DNA of 64,000 nucleotides, taken from positions 62,001-126,000 of the forward strand of contig CAJUJK010000008.1 of assembly GCA_910586705.1 (NCBI GenBank), read 5' to 3'. The notes under the pieces are model-generated. The model had not been told where the DNA came from, did not search any database, and worked only from the letters and a program-made list of their open reading frames with translations. Within the stretch, counting starts at the first letter, position 1. Each line of letters begins with the position of its first letter. Below are positions 17,005-24,487 of the stretch, piece after piece. This DNA is from an uncultured Lachnospiraceae bacterium. GTDB lineage: Bacteria; Bacillota; Clostridia; Lachnospirales; Lachnospiraceae. The position numbers and the translations under genes were made by a program.

Positions 17005-17730
17005 ATGACGAACTATGATAAGAAGTATGATGCGAACGACAAGTATTCTCTGCGTGGGCGTGTGTTCCAGAAGCTGCGGGAGGATATCTTGAGCGGCAAG
17101 TACAAAGAACATGAGGAATTAAAGGAAGTGGCGATCGGAGAGGAGCTCGGCGTGAGCCGCACCCCGGTCAGAGAGGCGTTCAGACAGCTTGAACTGGAAG
17201 GACTGATCCGAATTGTCCCCAATAAGGGCGCCTATGTGACGGGAATCACGGCGAAGGATGTGAAGGACATCTATATGATCCGCTCTCTTTTGGAGGGGCT
17301 GTGTGCCCGCCTCGCCACGGAGAAAATATCGAAGGAACAGATGGAGGAGATGGAGGAGAACATCTATCTCGCTGATTTCCACGAGGAGAAGGGGCATTTA
17401 GACCAGATCGCGGAACTGGATAACCGTTTTCACGACATTCTCTATGAGGCGTGCGACTCCAAGCTACTGGAACATACTTTGCGGGATTTCCACCGCTATG
17501 TGCTGCGCGTCAGACAAAAGACGCTTGCCACCAATACGAGGGGACGTGCTTCCAACGATGAGCACAGGCAGATCATGGAGGCGATCAAGGCGGGGGATGC
17601 GGCACTTGCGGAGAAGCTTGCGAATCAGCATATGATCAACGCCTACGACAATATGGTGAAAAACGGTCTGAAGGAAATTTACGGGGAAAATACGGACGAG
17701 ACCGCGGAAGATCATAGTGACAATAAATAA
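17005..17730 (+). CDS. GntR-family regulator, FCD (FadR-like) subfamily
   Basis: A 241-residue DNA-binding regulator, probably responding to a small carboxylic acid. ATG 17005 is preferred over 16999 because GAGGA (16994-16998) is six bases before the former and abuts the latter. Residues about 14-80 form the winged helix, with the recognition segment LGVSRTPVREAFRQLE; about 90-225 form the all-helical FCD ligand domain. That domain has the conserved Asp and His metal-ligand candidates (ELDNRFHDILYE and the late HRQIMEAI). A palindrome overlaps its promoter. It lies 49 nt upstream of icd with no terminator between, so it may control isocitrate dehydrogenase expression in response to a TCA-cycle acid. 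That link is inference from gene order. Confidence 0.88.
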   Translation: MTNYDKKYDANDKYSLRGRVFQKLREDILSGKYKEHEELKEVAIGEELGVSRTPVREAFRQLELEGLIRIVPNKGAYVTGITAKDVKDIYMIRSLLEGLCARLATEKISKEQMEEMEENIYLADFHEEKGHLDQIAELDNRFHDILYEACDSKLLEHTLRDFHRYVLRVRQKTLATNTRGRASNDEHRQIMEAIKAGDAALAEKLANQHMINAYDNMVKNGLKEIYGENTDETAEDHSDNK

Positions 17731-17779
17731 TTGGGAAAAATCGGCGCAAAACTTGCGGCGGGAAAGGTGACAAAATCAC

Positions 17780-18985
17780 ATGGAAAAAATTAAGATGACA
17801 ACCCCTCTGGTGGAGATGGATGGGGACGAGATGACAAGAATCCTCTGGAAGATGATCAAGGATGAGCTGTTGCTGCCTTACATCGACCTGAAGACGGAAT
17901 ACTACGATCTGGGGCTGGAGCACCGCAATGAGACGGACGATCAGGTGACGATCGACTCCGCCGAGGCGACGAAAAAATACGGGGTGGCGGTCAAGTGCGC
18001 CACGATCACTCCCAACGCGGCAAGAATGACGGAGTACCATCTGAAAGAAATGTGGAAAAGCCCCAACGGCACGATCCGCGCCGCGCTCGACGGCACGGTG
18101 TTCCGCGCGCCGATTATCGTGAAGGGGATCGAGCCCTGTGTGAAGAACTGGGAGAAACCCATCACGCTGGCGAGACACGCTTACGGGGACGTCTACAAAA
18201 ATACGGAGATCAAAGTGCCCGGTGCGGGTAAGGCGGAGCTTGTGTTTACCGCTGCGGACGGCACACAAATCAGGGAGACCATCCACGAGTTTGCAGGTCC
18301 CGGCATCCTGCAGGGCATTCACAACACGGACAAGTCCATCGCCAGCTTTGCGAGGGCATGTTTTAACTATGCGCTGGATACGAAGCAGGATCTCTGGTTT
18401 GCCACGAAAGATACGATTTCCAAAAAGTATGATCATAATTTCAAGGATATCTTTCAGGAGATTTACGACGCAGAGTATAAGGAGAAGTTTGAGAGCGCGG
18501 GTATTGAATATTTCTACACGCTGATTGACGATGCGGTGGCGCGCGTGATGAAGGCAAAGGGCGGTTTTATCTGGGCATGTAAAAATTATGACGGCGACGT
18601 GATGAGCGATATGGTGTCCTCCGCCTTCGGTTCCCTTGCCATGATGACCTCCGTCCTCGTATCCCCCGACGGCGTTTACGAGTATGAGGCGGCGCACGGC
18701 ACAGTGCAGAGACACTATTATAAACATCTGGCGGGAGAGGAGACCTCCACCAACTCCGTGGCAACCATCTTTGCATGGACAGGCGCCCTCAGAAAGCGCG
18801 GCGAACTGGATGGAAACAAGGAGCTTATGTCTTTTGCAGATCAACTGGAAAAGGCGACGATTCAGACCATCGAAGAAGGGAAAATGACAAAAGATCTGGC
18901 GCTGATTACGTCTATGAAGGATGTGACGGTTTTAAACAGTGAGGACTTTATTAAGGAAATCAGAAAGACCTTAGAGGCATGTTAA
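17780..18985 (+). CDS. icd: NADP-dependent isocitrate dehydrogenase
   Basis: This enzyme converts isocitrate to 2-oxoglutarate with NADPH production, in the oxidative branch of the TCA cycle that supplies glutamate synthesis. It is 401 residues long, typical of the eukaryote-like (type II) homodimeric family rather than the E. coli type. Recognisable features are the start MEKIKMTTPLVEMDGDEMTR, the substrate loop KSPNGTIRAALDGTVFR, the metal-binding Asp segment KNYDGDVMSDMVSSAFGSLA and the NADP-binding segment EAAHGTVQRHYY. It follows the GntR gene closely and is terminated by a strong hairpin shared with the converging ABC-F gene. Confidence 0.95.
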   Translation: MEKIKMTTPLVEMDGDEMTRILWKMIKDELLLPYIDLKTEYYDLGLEHRNETDDQVTIDSAEATKKYGVAVKCATITPNAARMTEYHLKEMWKSPNGTIRAALDGTVFRAPIIVKGIEPCVKNWEKPITLARHAYGDVYKNTEIKVPGAGKAELVFTAADGTQIRETIHEFAGPGILQGIHNTDKSIASFARACFNYALDTKQDLWFATKDTISKKYDHNFKDIFQEIYDAEYKEKFESAGIEYFYTLIDDAVARVMKAKGGFIWACKNYDGDVMSDMVSSAFGSLAMMTSVLVSPDGVYEYEAAHGTVQRHYYKHLAGEETSTNSVATIFAWTGALRKRGELDGNKELMSFADQLEKATIQTIEEGKMTKDLALITSMKDVTVLNSEDFIKEIRKTLEAC

Positions 18986-19033
18986 GAACCATCGCCAGAC
19001 AGCGGGAAGTAGGAAATAAAAATTGACTAATAT

Positions 19034-19082
19034 AGAGACGGGGCGCAGGATAGAGTCATGAGAGCATCCCGTCTCTGTTTTT
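19034..19082 (+). terminator. intrinsic terminator between converging icd and ABC-F genes
   Basis: AGAGACGGG (19034-19042) pairs with CCCGTCTCT (19068-19076), followed by GTTTTTG. The loop is long (25 nt). It lies between the two converging stop codons and may serve both directions. Confidence 0.75.
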
Positions 19083-19095
19083 GCATTTCTATGTT

Positions 19096-21042
19096 CTATT
19101 CTTCTAACGACAATTCTTCCCACTTTTCATACAGCCCTGCAAGTTCCATCTCATTCCCCTCTTTCTCCCGGTTCAGTTCCTGCAGCCTCGCCACATCCGT
19201 ACAGACTTCCGGTGAAGCCATAAGCGCATCAATTTCCTCATTGCGCGTTTCCAGCGCCTCGATCCGTTCCTCGCATTTTTTCAGATCGTTCTCCCGTTTG
19301 CGCTGTGCCGCCTGCTGTTCTTTCTTTGCCTTCCAGTCCTGTTTCGCCACGGAGGGCGCATCATTTGTTCCGGGTTCAGCGACAGCGTTTTTTCCCGGCT
19401 GGAACCCTGTGAGAGAGGCGTCAATTTTGGCGAGCTGTTCTTCCTTCTTTTCCAGATAATAATCGTAATTGCCGAGATAATTTGTCAGCGTCCGGCGGTT
19501 CAGGTCAAGAATCCGGTGGGCGGTCCTGTTGATGAAATAGCGGTCGTGGGAGACGTAGAGCACGGTTCCCGTGTAAGCGCACAGGGCGTCCTCCAGAATC
19601 TCCTTGGACATAATGTCCAGATGGTTGGTGGGCTCGTCCAGAATCAGGAAGTTAGCCTCGGAGAGCATCAGTTTTGCGAGGGAAAGCCTGCCGCGCTCCC
19701 CGCCGCTCAATGTTTTTATGGTCTTAAAGACGTCCTCCCCGGTAAAGAGGAAGGCGGCGAGCGTGTTTCGGATTTCCGTGTTATTTAACATCGGGTAGTC
19801 GTCCGAAATTTCCTGAAACAGTGTCTTTTCCGGGTGGAGCACATGATGTTCCTGATCGTAGTAGCCGACTGCCACGTTTGTGCCCAGACGGATGGTTCCG
19901 CGGTCAGGAGGCAGAAGCTCGTTGATGATCTTCAGGATGGTCGTTTTCCCCGTGCCGTTGTCACCGATGATTGCCACATGCTCCCCTTTTTTCAGTTCAA
20001 AGGACAGATTATCGAAGAGGGAGAGCGGTCCGAAAGCCTTGGACAGCGCTTCCACCTGCAGCACGTCGTTGCCGCTTGGGAATTTCGGCTCCAGCGTCAA
20101 GTGCATGTCCGCCCGGACTTCCACGGGTTTCTCCAGCACTTCTATCTTTTGCAGCATCTTTTCACGGCTCTCCGCGCGTTTGATGGATTTTTCCCTGTTA
20201 AAGGATTTCAGCTTTTCAATCACCGCCTCCTGATGCTTGATTTCCTGCTGCTGTTTCATGTACGCGTTATAGGCGGCGGCGCGAAGCATTTCCTTTCCGG
20301 CGGCGTATGCGGAGTAATTGCCGGAAAATACGGTTGCGTTGGTGTTGTCCAGTTCGATGACCTTTCCGGCGATACGGTCAAGAAAATAGCGGTCATGGGA
20401 AACGATAATTACCGCGCCCTTATAGTTCAGAAGATAGGTTTCCAGCCATGCGATTGACTGCAGGTCCAGATGGTTGGTGGGCTCGTCCAGTATAATCAGA
20501 TTCGGCTTAAGGAGAAGGAGTTTTCCGAGCGCGACCCGCGTTTTCTGCCCGCCGGACAGGGTGGAGACGGATTTGTTAAATTCTTCTTCCGCAAAGCCGA
20601 GTCCTTTTAATACACCCACAAGTTCGCTCTTATAGGCGTAACCGTTGGCGGTCTCGTAAGCGTGGGTCAGTGTGGCATAGCGGTCCATCAGCTTGGGAAG
20701 AAGCGCCTCCGACGCGGTCTTCATCTGCAGCTCGATCGTATGCATCTCCTGTTCCATATCGAGGATGTCCTGTTTGACCAGGAGGAGTTCTTGATAGATT
20801 GTGTTTTCCCCGGATACGGCTTCGTGCTGGGAGAGGTAGCCGATGGTCTTGTCCTTTGCAAAGGTTACCATGCCTTCGTCGGCGGGCAGTTCGCCCATAA
20901 TGATGCGCAGCAGCGTGGTTTTCCCCGCGCCGTTTATGCCTACGATAGCCGCCTTTTCATTGTCTTCTATATGGAACGATACGTTTCTCAGCACGGGAAC
21001 TTCGTTAAAAGATTTGTGGATGTTGCTGACGGATAAAATCAT
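19096..21042 (-). CDS. ABC-F family ATPase (translation factor type)
   Basis: A cytoplasmic 648-residue protein with two ATP-binding cassettes and no membrane domain, the hallmark of ABC-F proteins that act on the ribosome. The first cassette has Walker A GINGAGKTT, signature LSGGQKTR and Walker B LIILDEPTNHLD. The second has GDNGTGKTT, LSGGERGR and FLILDEPTNHLD. A charged interdomain linker (about residues 245-310) would form the arm reaching into the ribosome. The C-terminal 80 residues are a Lys/Glu coiled coil, as in YdiF/Uup-type members. The start at 21042 (MILSVSNIHK) is preferred over an ATG 36 nt upstream that lacks a ribosome binding site. It is the only minus-strand gene in the window and has its own promoter back to back with rex. 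Housekeeping and antibiotic-resistance ABC-F proteins cannot be told apart here. Confidence 0.92.
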   Translation of the reverse strand: MILSVSNIHKSFNEVPVLRNVSFHIEDNEKAAIVGINGAGKTTLLRIIMGELPADEGMVTFAKDKTIGYLSQHEAVSGENTIYQELLLVKQDILDMEQEMHTIELQMKTASEALLPKLMDRYATLTHAYETANGYAYKSELVGVLKGLGFAEEEFNKSVSTLSGGQKTRVALGKLLLLKPNLIILDEPTNHLDLQSIAWLETYLLNYKGAVIIVSHDRYFLDRIAGKVIELDNTNATVFSGNYSAYAAGKEMLRAAAYNAYMKQQQEIKHQEAVIEKLKSFNREKSIKRAESREKMLQKIEVLEKPVEVRADMHLTLEPKFPSGNDVLQVEALSKAFGPLSLFDNLSFELKKGEHVAIIGDNGTGKTTILKIINELLPPDRGTIRLGTNVAVGYYDQEHHVLHPEKTLFQEISDDYPMLNNTEIRNTLAAFLFTGEDVFKTIKTLSGGERGRLSLAKLMLSEANFLILDEPTNHLDIMSKEILEDALCAYTGTVLYVSHDRYFINRTAHRILDLNRRTLTNYLGNYDYYLEKKEEQLAKIDASLTGFQPGKNAVAEPGTNDAPSVAKQDWKAKKEQQAAQRKRENDLKKCEERIEALETRNEEIDALMASPEVCTDVARLQELNREKEGNEMELAGLYEKWEELSLEE

Positions 21043-21083
21043 CTTACGTTTACCTTGACCTTTCTTATTTACATACACTGTCC

Positions 21084-21112
21084 AGTTTACAGACCGGTGA
21101 GGTGCGTGTCAA
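21084..21112 (-). promoter_or_regulatory. sigma-A promoter of the ABC-F gene
   Basis: Read on the minus strand, TTGACA (21107-21112) and TAAACT (21084-21089) are 17 bp apart, about 40 bp upstream of the start. Confidence 0.6.
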
Positions 21113-21163
21113 TCTTCTAATGAATTTTGCATTGATTCGTTGCAGGCACAGCGCAGTTCCTAA

Positions 21164-21192
21164 TTGACAAAAAATTAACATAAGCGTAAGAT
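21164..21192 (+). promoter_or_regulatory. rex promoter with candidate Rex operator
   Basis: TTGACA (21164-21169) and TAAGAT (21187-21192) have 17-bp spacing. The 18-bp segment 21164-21181 reads TTGACAAAAAATTAACAT. It matches 11 of the 14 fixed positions of the clostridial Rex consensus TTGTTAA-N4-TTAACAA and starts on the -35, as expected for autoregulation by NADH/NAD-sensitive Rex. Confidence 0.6.
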
Positions 21193-21218
21193 GAAAGAAG
21201 AATTTGGAGGGTACGGTT

Positions 21219-21857
21219 GTGGAAGAAAAAGAAATTTCACAGGCTGTTGTCAGCCGTCTGCCGAGATATCTGCGTTATCTGGGAGAACTCAGGGATGAAG
21301 GGACCGAGCGGGTTTCCTCGCAGGAGCTTTCCGATATCATGCAGGTGACGGCTTCGCAGATCAGACAGGATCTGAACACCTTCGGCGGTTTCGGGCAACA
21401 GGGATACGGCTATAATGTCGGTTATCTCTATGATGAGATCGGAAAAATACTGGGCTTAGACAGGGAACACCGGCTGATTATTGTGGGCGCCGGCAATCTG
21501 GGACAGGCGCTTGTCAACTATACGAATTTCGAGCGGCGGGGGTTTCTGCTCCGCGGCATATTCGACCACGATCCGGGGGTGTGCGGCAAAGAGCTCCACG
21601 GCATCACGGTGCGTCCGATGGAGGAGATGGCTGGTTTTATCCGGGAGAACCAGATTGATATCGCGGTGCTGACGATTCCCAAGACTTCGGCGGTGGAGGT
21701 GGCAAAGCAGCTTGCCGCCTGCGGGATCAAAGGCATCTGGAATTTTGCGCATGTGGATCTGCGGCTTCCCGGACATATTCAGGTGGAAAACGTGCATCTT
21801 TCGGATAGTCTGATGAAGCTGTCTTATAATCTTGCTTCGGTGGGGGAAGTGACATAA
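21219..21857 (+). CDS. rex: redox-sensing transcriptional repressor Rex
   Basis: Rex binds DNA when NAD+ is high and releases it when NADH rises, controlling fermentation and hydrogen or alcohol pathways in anaerobes. The 212-residue protein starts with GTG at 21219; GGAGG at 21206-21210 sets this start. Residues about 5-75 are the winged helix, with TASQIRQDLNTFGGFG, and then the Rossmann domain with IIVGAGNLGQAL and the domain-swapped C-terminal helix. Its length is normal for the family. A plausible Rex box overlaps its own promoter. The coiled-coil gene downstream is close enough (about 50 nt) to be co-transcribed. Confidence 0.95.
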   Translation: MEEKEISQAVVSRLPRYLRYLGELRDEGTERVSSQELSDIMQVTASQIRQDLNTFGGFGQQGYGYNVGYLYDEIGKILGLDREHRLIIVGAGNLGQALVNYTNFERRGFLLRGIFDHDPGVCGKELHGITVRPMEEMAGFIRENQIDIAVLTIPKTSAVEVAKQLAACGIKGIWNFAHVDLRLPGHIQVENVHLSDSLMKLSYNLASVGEVT

Positions 21858-21908
21858 CGAAAACCGAACTGTTACACATAATATTACAGTCAGAAAGGTG
21901 TGGTGGGG

Positions 21909-22661
21909 ATGGCGAGATCGGATGAGATATTCAAAGCAGCGTTGGTTGGGAAAAGAATCCCTATTTTGACGTTGGATAATAAATGGCACAGACTCTTTAC
22001 ACAGTCGGAGTTTACCCCGGAGTTAAAGGGGATGGAAAAAAATCTAAACGACATGCTGAAGCGTCAGGCAAAGCTGAATACAGAAACCAGAGAGCTGAAA
22101 AAGCTGAAAAAGAAGCTGATGGACGAGGTCGTGATTCTCGCCGACGCGATGGGGGAGCGTCCGACCAAGAAACAGGATAAGGAGATGGCGGACCACAAGC
22201 GCCTGATAGAAGAGTGCAACGAGAAGATGGACGCTTATGAGGAGGAACTGGTAGAGCTGCCCAGACAGATCAACCAGCTGAACAACCAGCTCATGCTGAT
22301 TACAATGGATGTGTGTTACCGTAAGCTTCAGCAGAATACCAAAGAGCTTTCGGAGATTGAGGAGTGGATCGACGGCATTAGGCGTGAACTGAAAAAAAAG
22401 GTGGTGCGCAAGCAGGAAAAAGAGGCGGTCATCAACAAGCTCTATGCGTATATGCACGATATTTTCGGTGCGGAGGTGATCGAGCTTTTTGATATGCAGT
22501 ACGACCCGGAAGAAAAGTACCGCAGGAAGGAGACAGCCGCGCAGGCGGTCAGCCCGGAAAAGCAGACTGAGGGGCAGGAGAAACAGACAGGAGAGCCGGA
22601 GAAAGCAGAACAAGCCGGGCAGCCGGAAAGAAACGCGGAGCCGGAAAGTAAGAATACATAG
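21909..22661 (+). CDS. conserved-looking coiled-coil protein of unknown function
   Basis: A 250-residue soluble protein. ATG 21909 (MARSDEIFKAALVGKRIPIL) is favoured over GTG 21900 because AAAGG at 21894-21898 is then correctly spaced. A short N-terminal globular segment containing TLDNKWHRLF is followed by about 150 residues of Lys/Glu/Leu-rich coiled coil. A small segment follows (YAYMHDIFGAEVIELFD), and the tail is disordered and rich in Gln, Glu, Pro and Lys (from about residue 205). There is no signal peptide, membrane helix or catalytic motif. It lies directly after rex and ends in a terminator. I do not recognise a characterised homologue. Confidence 0.75.
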   Translation: MARSDEIFKAALVGKRIPILTLDNKWHRLFTQSEFTPELKGMEKNLNDMLKRQAKLNTETRELKKLKKKLMDEVVILADAMGERPTKKQDKEMADHKRLIEECNEKMDAYEEELVELPRQINQLNNQLMLITMDVCYRKLQQNTKELSEIEEWIDGIRRELKKKVVRKQEKEAVINKLYAYMHDIFGAEVIELFDMQYDPEEKYRRKETAAQAVSPEKQTEGQEKQTGEPEKAEQAGQPERNAEPESKNT

Positions 22662-22692
22662 ACGCCGAAGTCTCAGGGCTTTGGCGTTTTTG
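22662..22692 (+). terminator. intrinsic terminator after the coiled-coil gene
   Basis: ACGCCGAAG (22662-22670) pairs with CTTTGGCGT (22679-22687) with one G.T pair, followed by five T residues. It begins at the very first base after the stop codon. Confidence 0.8.
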
Positions 22693-22709
22693 CCGGATGT
22701 GAATATAAT
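22681..22709 (+). promoter_or_regulatory. alr promoter, -35 inside the preceding terminator
   Basis: TTGGCG (22681-22686) and a consensus TATAAT (22704-22709) are 17 bp apart. The -35 lies in the 3' arm of the upstream terminator hairpin, so the two signals are interlocked. Confidence 0.6.
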
Positions 22710-22713
22710 AATC

Positions 22714-22741
22714 GCAGGAGCGGGTTTGCGAATCCGCCTGC
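22714..22741 (+). promoter_or_regulatory. 5'-terminal hairpin in the alr leader
   Basis: GCAGG/CCTGC and the adjoining GCGG/CCGC can fold into one stem capped by TGCG, beginning within a few bases of the predicted transcription start and ending just before GGGGGAG, the alr ribosome binding site. It may protect the 5' end or tune translation. Confidence 0.4.
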
Positions 22742-22754
22742 AGGGGGAGAAAAT

Positions 22755-23936
22755 ATGTTAGAGAAATACCAGAGGGTGTATGCGTCGGTAGATCTTTCGG
22801 CGGTTCTTTACAATATGGAGCGGATGCACGGGGCAATCTCACCGCAGACAAAGATGATCGGCGTGATCAAGACGGACGGCTACGGCCACGGCGCTGTGCC
22901 CATCGGCAGGGAGCTGGAGAAACTGCCCTATGTGTTCGGCTATGCCACCGCCACGGCTGAGGAGGCTTTTATCCTGCGGCGGGCAGGGCTTACCAAGCCG
23001 GTACTGATTTTGGGATATACCTTTCCATACAGTTATGACGAGCTGATTTTACAGGAGATTCGTTCCACTGTTTTCAGAAAGGATGCGGTGGAGACGCTTG
23101 ACGCCTGCGCCGGAAGGCTTGGCAGAAAAGCCGTTGTGCATGTGAAGGTGGATACGGGCATGTCGCGGATCGGCATCAGACCGGATGAAGAGGGGCTCGC
23201 CTTTATGGAATGGATTTCTGGTTTTGAAAATATGGAAGTGGAGGGGATTTTTACCCATTTTGCAAGGGCGGATGAGACGGATCACTCGGCGGCGCTTTCG
23301 CAGCTTGCAAAGTTTACAGCGTTTGCGGAGGAGGCGGAACGACGTATGGGAAAACGGATTCCGTTGAAACACTGTTCCAACAGTGCGGGCATTCTCACCC
23401 TGCCGCAGGCGAATCTTTCTCTCGTGCGCGCGGGCATTACGCTGTACGGGCTGTCTCCTTCCGGGGAAGTGACAAAGGAGATGCTTTCCCTGCACCCTGT
23501 GCTTTCCCTGAAGAGCAGGCTGGTTTATGTGAAGGAAATCGAGGCGGGGACGCCTGTCAGCTACGGGGGTACTTTTGTGGCGAAGGAGCGGATGCGGATT
23601 GCCACCGTGCCTGTGGGATATGGGGACGGTTATCCAAGAGGGCTTTCTGGTAAGGGAAGCGTGCTGATCCGGGGAAAACGCGCACCCATTCTTGGCAGGG
23701 TCTGCATGGACCAGTTTATGGTGGATGTGACGGAAATTCCGGACGCGCAGGAGGATGACGAGGTGACGCTGATCGGTGCGGACGGCGGGGAGAAAATCAC
23801 CGTGGAGGAACTGGGGGAGCTGTCGGGCAGATTTAACTACGAGCTGGTATGCTGCCTCGGGAAACGGATTCCGCGGGTCTATTTAAAGGATGGAGAAATT
23901 GTCTGTACAAAAGATAATTACGGGGAAAGTCTGTAA
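22755..23936 (+). CDS. alr: alanine racemase
   Basis: A PLP enzyme interconverting L- and D-alanine for peptidoglycan synthesis. It has 393 residues, a normal length. The PLP-binding Lys is in VIKTDGYGHGA (about residues 36-46), and the second catalytic Tyr lies in GTPVSYGGTF, followed by GYGDGYPRG. GRVCMDQFMVDVT of the C-terminal beta domain is also present. The start has GGGGGAG seven or so bases upstream. As in B. subtilis, a MazF-type toxin gene follows, but no antitoxin gene lies between them. Confidence 0.97.
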   Translation: MLEKYQRVYASVDLSAVLYNMERMHGAISPQTKMIGVIKTDGYGHGAVPIGRELEKLPYVFGYATATAEEAFILRRAGLTKPVLILGYTFPYSYDELILQEIRSTVFRKDAVETLDACAGRLGRKAVVHVKVDTGMSRIGIRPDEEGLAFMEWISGFENMEVEGIFTHFARADETDHSAALSQLAKFTAFAEEAERRMGKRIPLKHCSNSAGILTLPQANLSLVRAGITLYGLSPSGEVTKEMLSLHPVLSLKSRLVYVKEIEAGTPVSYGGTFVAKERMRIATVPVGYGDGYPRGLSGKGSVLIRGKRAPILGRVCMDQFMVDVTEIPDAQEDDEVTLIGADGGEKITVEELGELSGRFNYELVCCLGKRIPRVYLKDGEIVCTKDNYGESL

Positions 23937-24051
23937 GACGCGCGAGTGAAAACGCATCATTATTCTGTATACGACCGAAAAAGACGGCAATACTATTGCT
24001 GGTAACAGGAAAACAGTGAGAGTAGCCAAAAGTCAAAGGAAGTGTAAGATA

Positions 24052-24393
24052 ATGAGAAGAGGAGATATTTATTATGCGGATCTGCGCCCGGTAGTGGGAT
24101 CTGAGCAGGGCGGTGTGCGCCCGGTGCTCATTATACAGAACGATGTGGGAAACAGGCACAGTCCGACGGTGATCTGCGCGGCAATCACATCAAAGATGAA
24201 TAAGGCAAAGCTGCCCACCCACATAGAATTGAGCGCGGGGAAGTATGATATGGTGAAGGATTCCGTGATTCTTTTAGAGCAGCTGCGCACCATAGATAAG
24301 CAGCGTCTCAAGGACAGGGTCTGTCATCTGGATTCGGACATCATGCGGGCGGTAAACGAGGGTCTGATGATCAGTCTGGAGCTCGGTACATAG
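24052..24393 (+). CDS. MazF/PemK-family endoribonuclease toxin without adjacent antitoxin
   Basis: A 113-residue protein of the MazF (NdoA) fold, which cleaves mRNA at short motifs. The start at 24052 (MRRGDIYYADLRPVVGSEQG) matches the conserved N-terminus and has AAGGAAG nine bases upstream. The typical segments GGVRPVLIIQND and ITSKMNKAKLPTH and the terminal EQLRTIDKQRL are present, with the usual catalytic Arg in GGVRP. Toxin genes of this type normally follow a small antitoxin gene. Here the 115 bp back to alr contain no open frame of that size. Either the antitoxin is elsewhere or this copy acts as a regulated housekeeping RNase. Confidence 0.93.
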   Translation: MRRGDIYYADLRPVVGSEQGGVRPVLIIQNDVGNRHSPTVICAAITSKMNKAKLPTHIELSAGKYDMVKDSVILLEQLRTIDKQRLKDRVCHLDSDIMRAVNEGLMISLELGT

Positions 24394-24404
24394 GATAAGA
24401 CAAT

Positions 24405-24433
24405 TTGACACACGGGATAATAATTGATATGAT
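24405..24433 (+). promoter_or_regulatory. strong sigma-A promoter of the CNNM/CorC gene
   Basis: TTGACA (24405-24410) and TATGAT (24428-24433) have ideal 17-bp spacing, starting 12 bp after the mazF stop. Confidence 0.7.
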
Positions 24434-24487
24434 AATAAACTGAGGTTAAAACAGTAAAGTAAGAAACGGAAGAAAGGAACAATTTAT

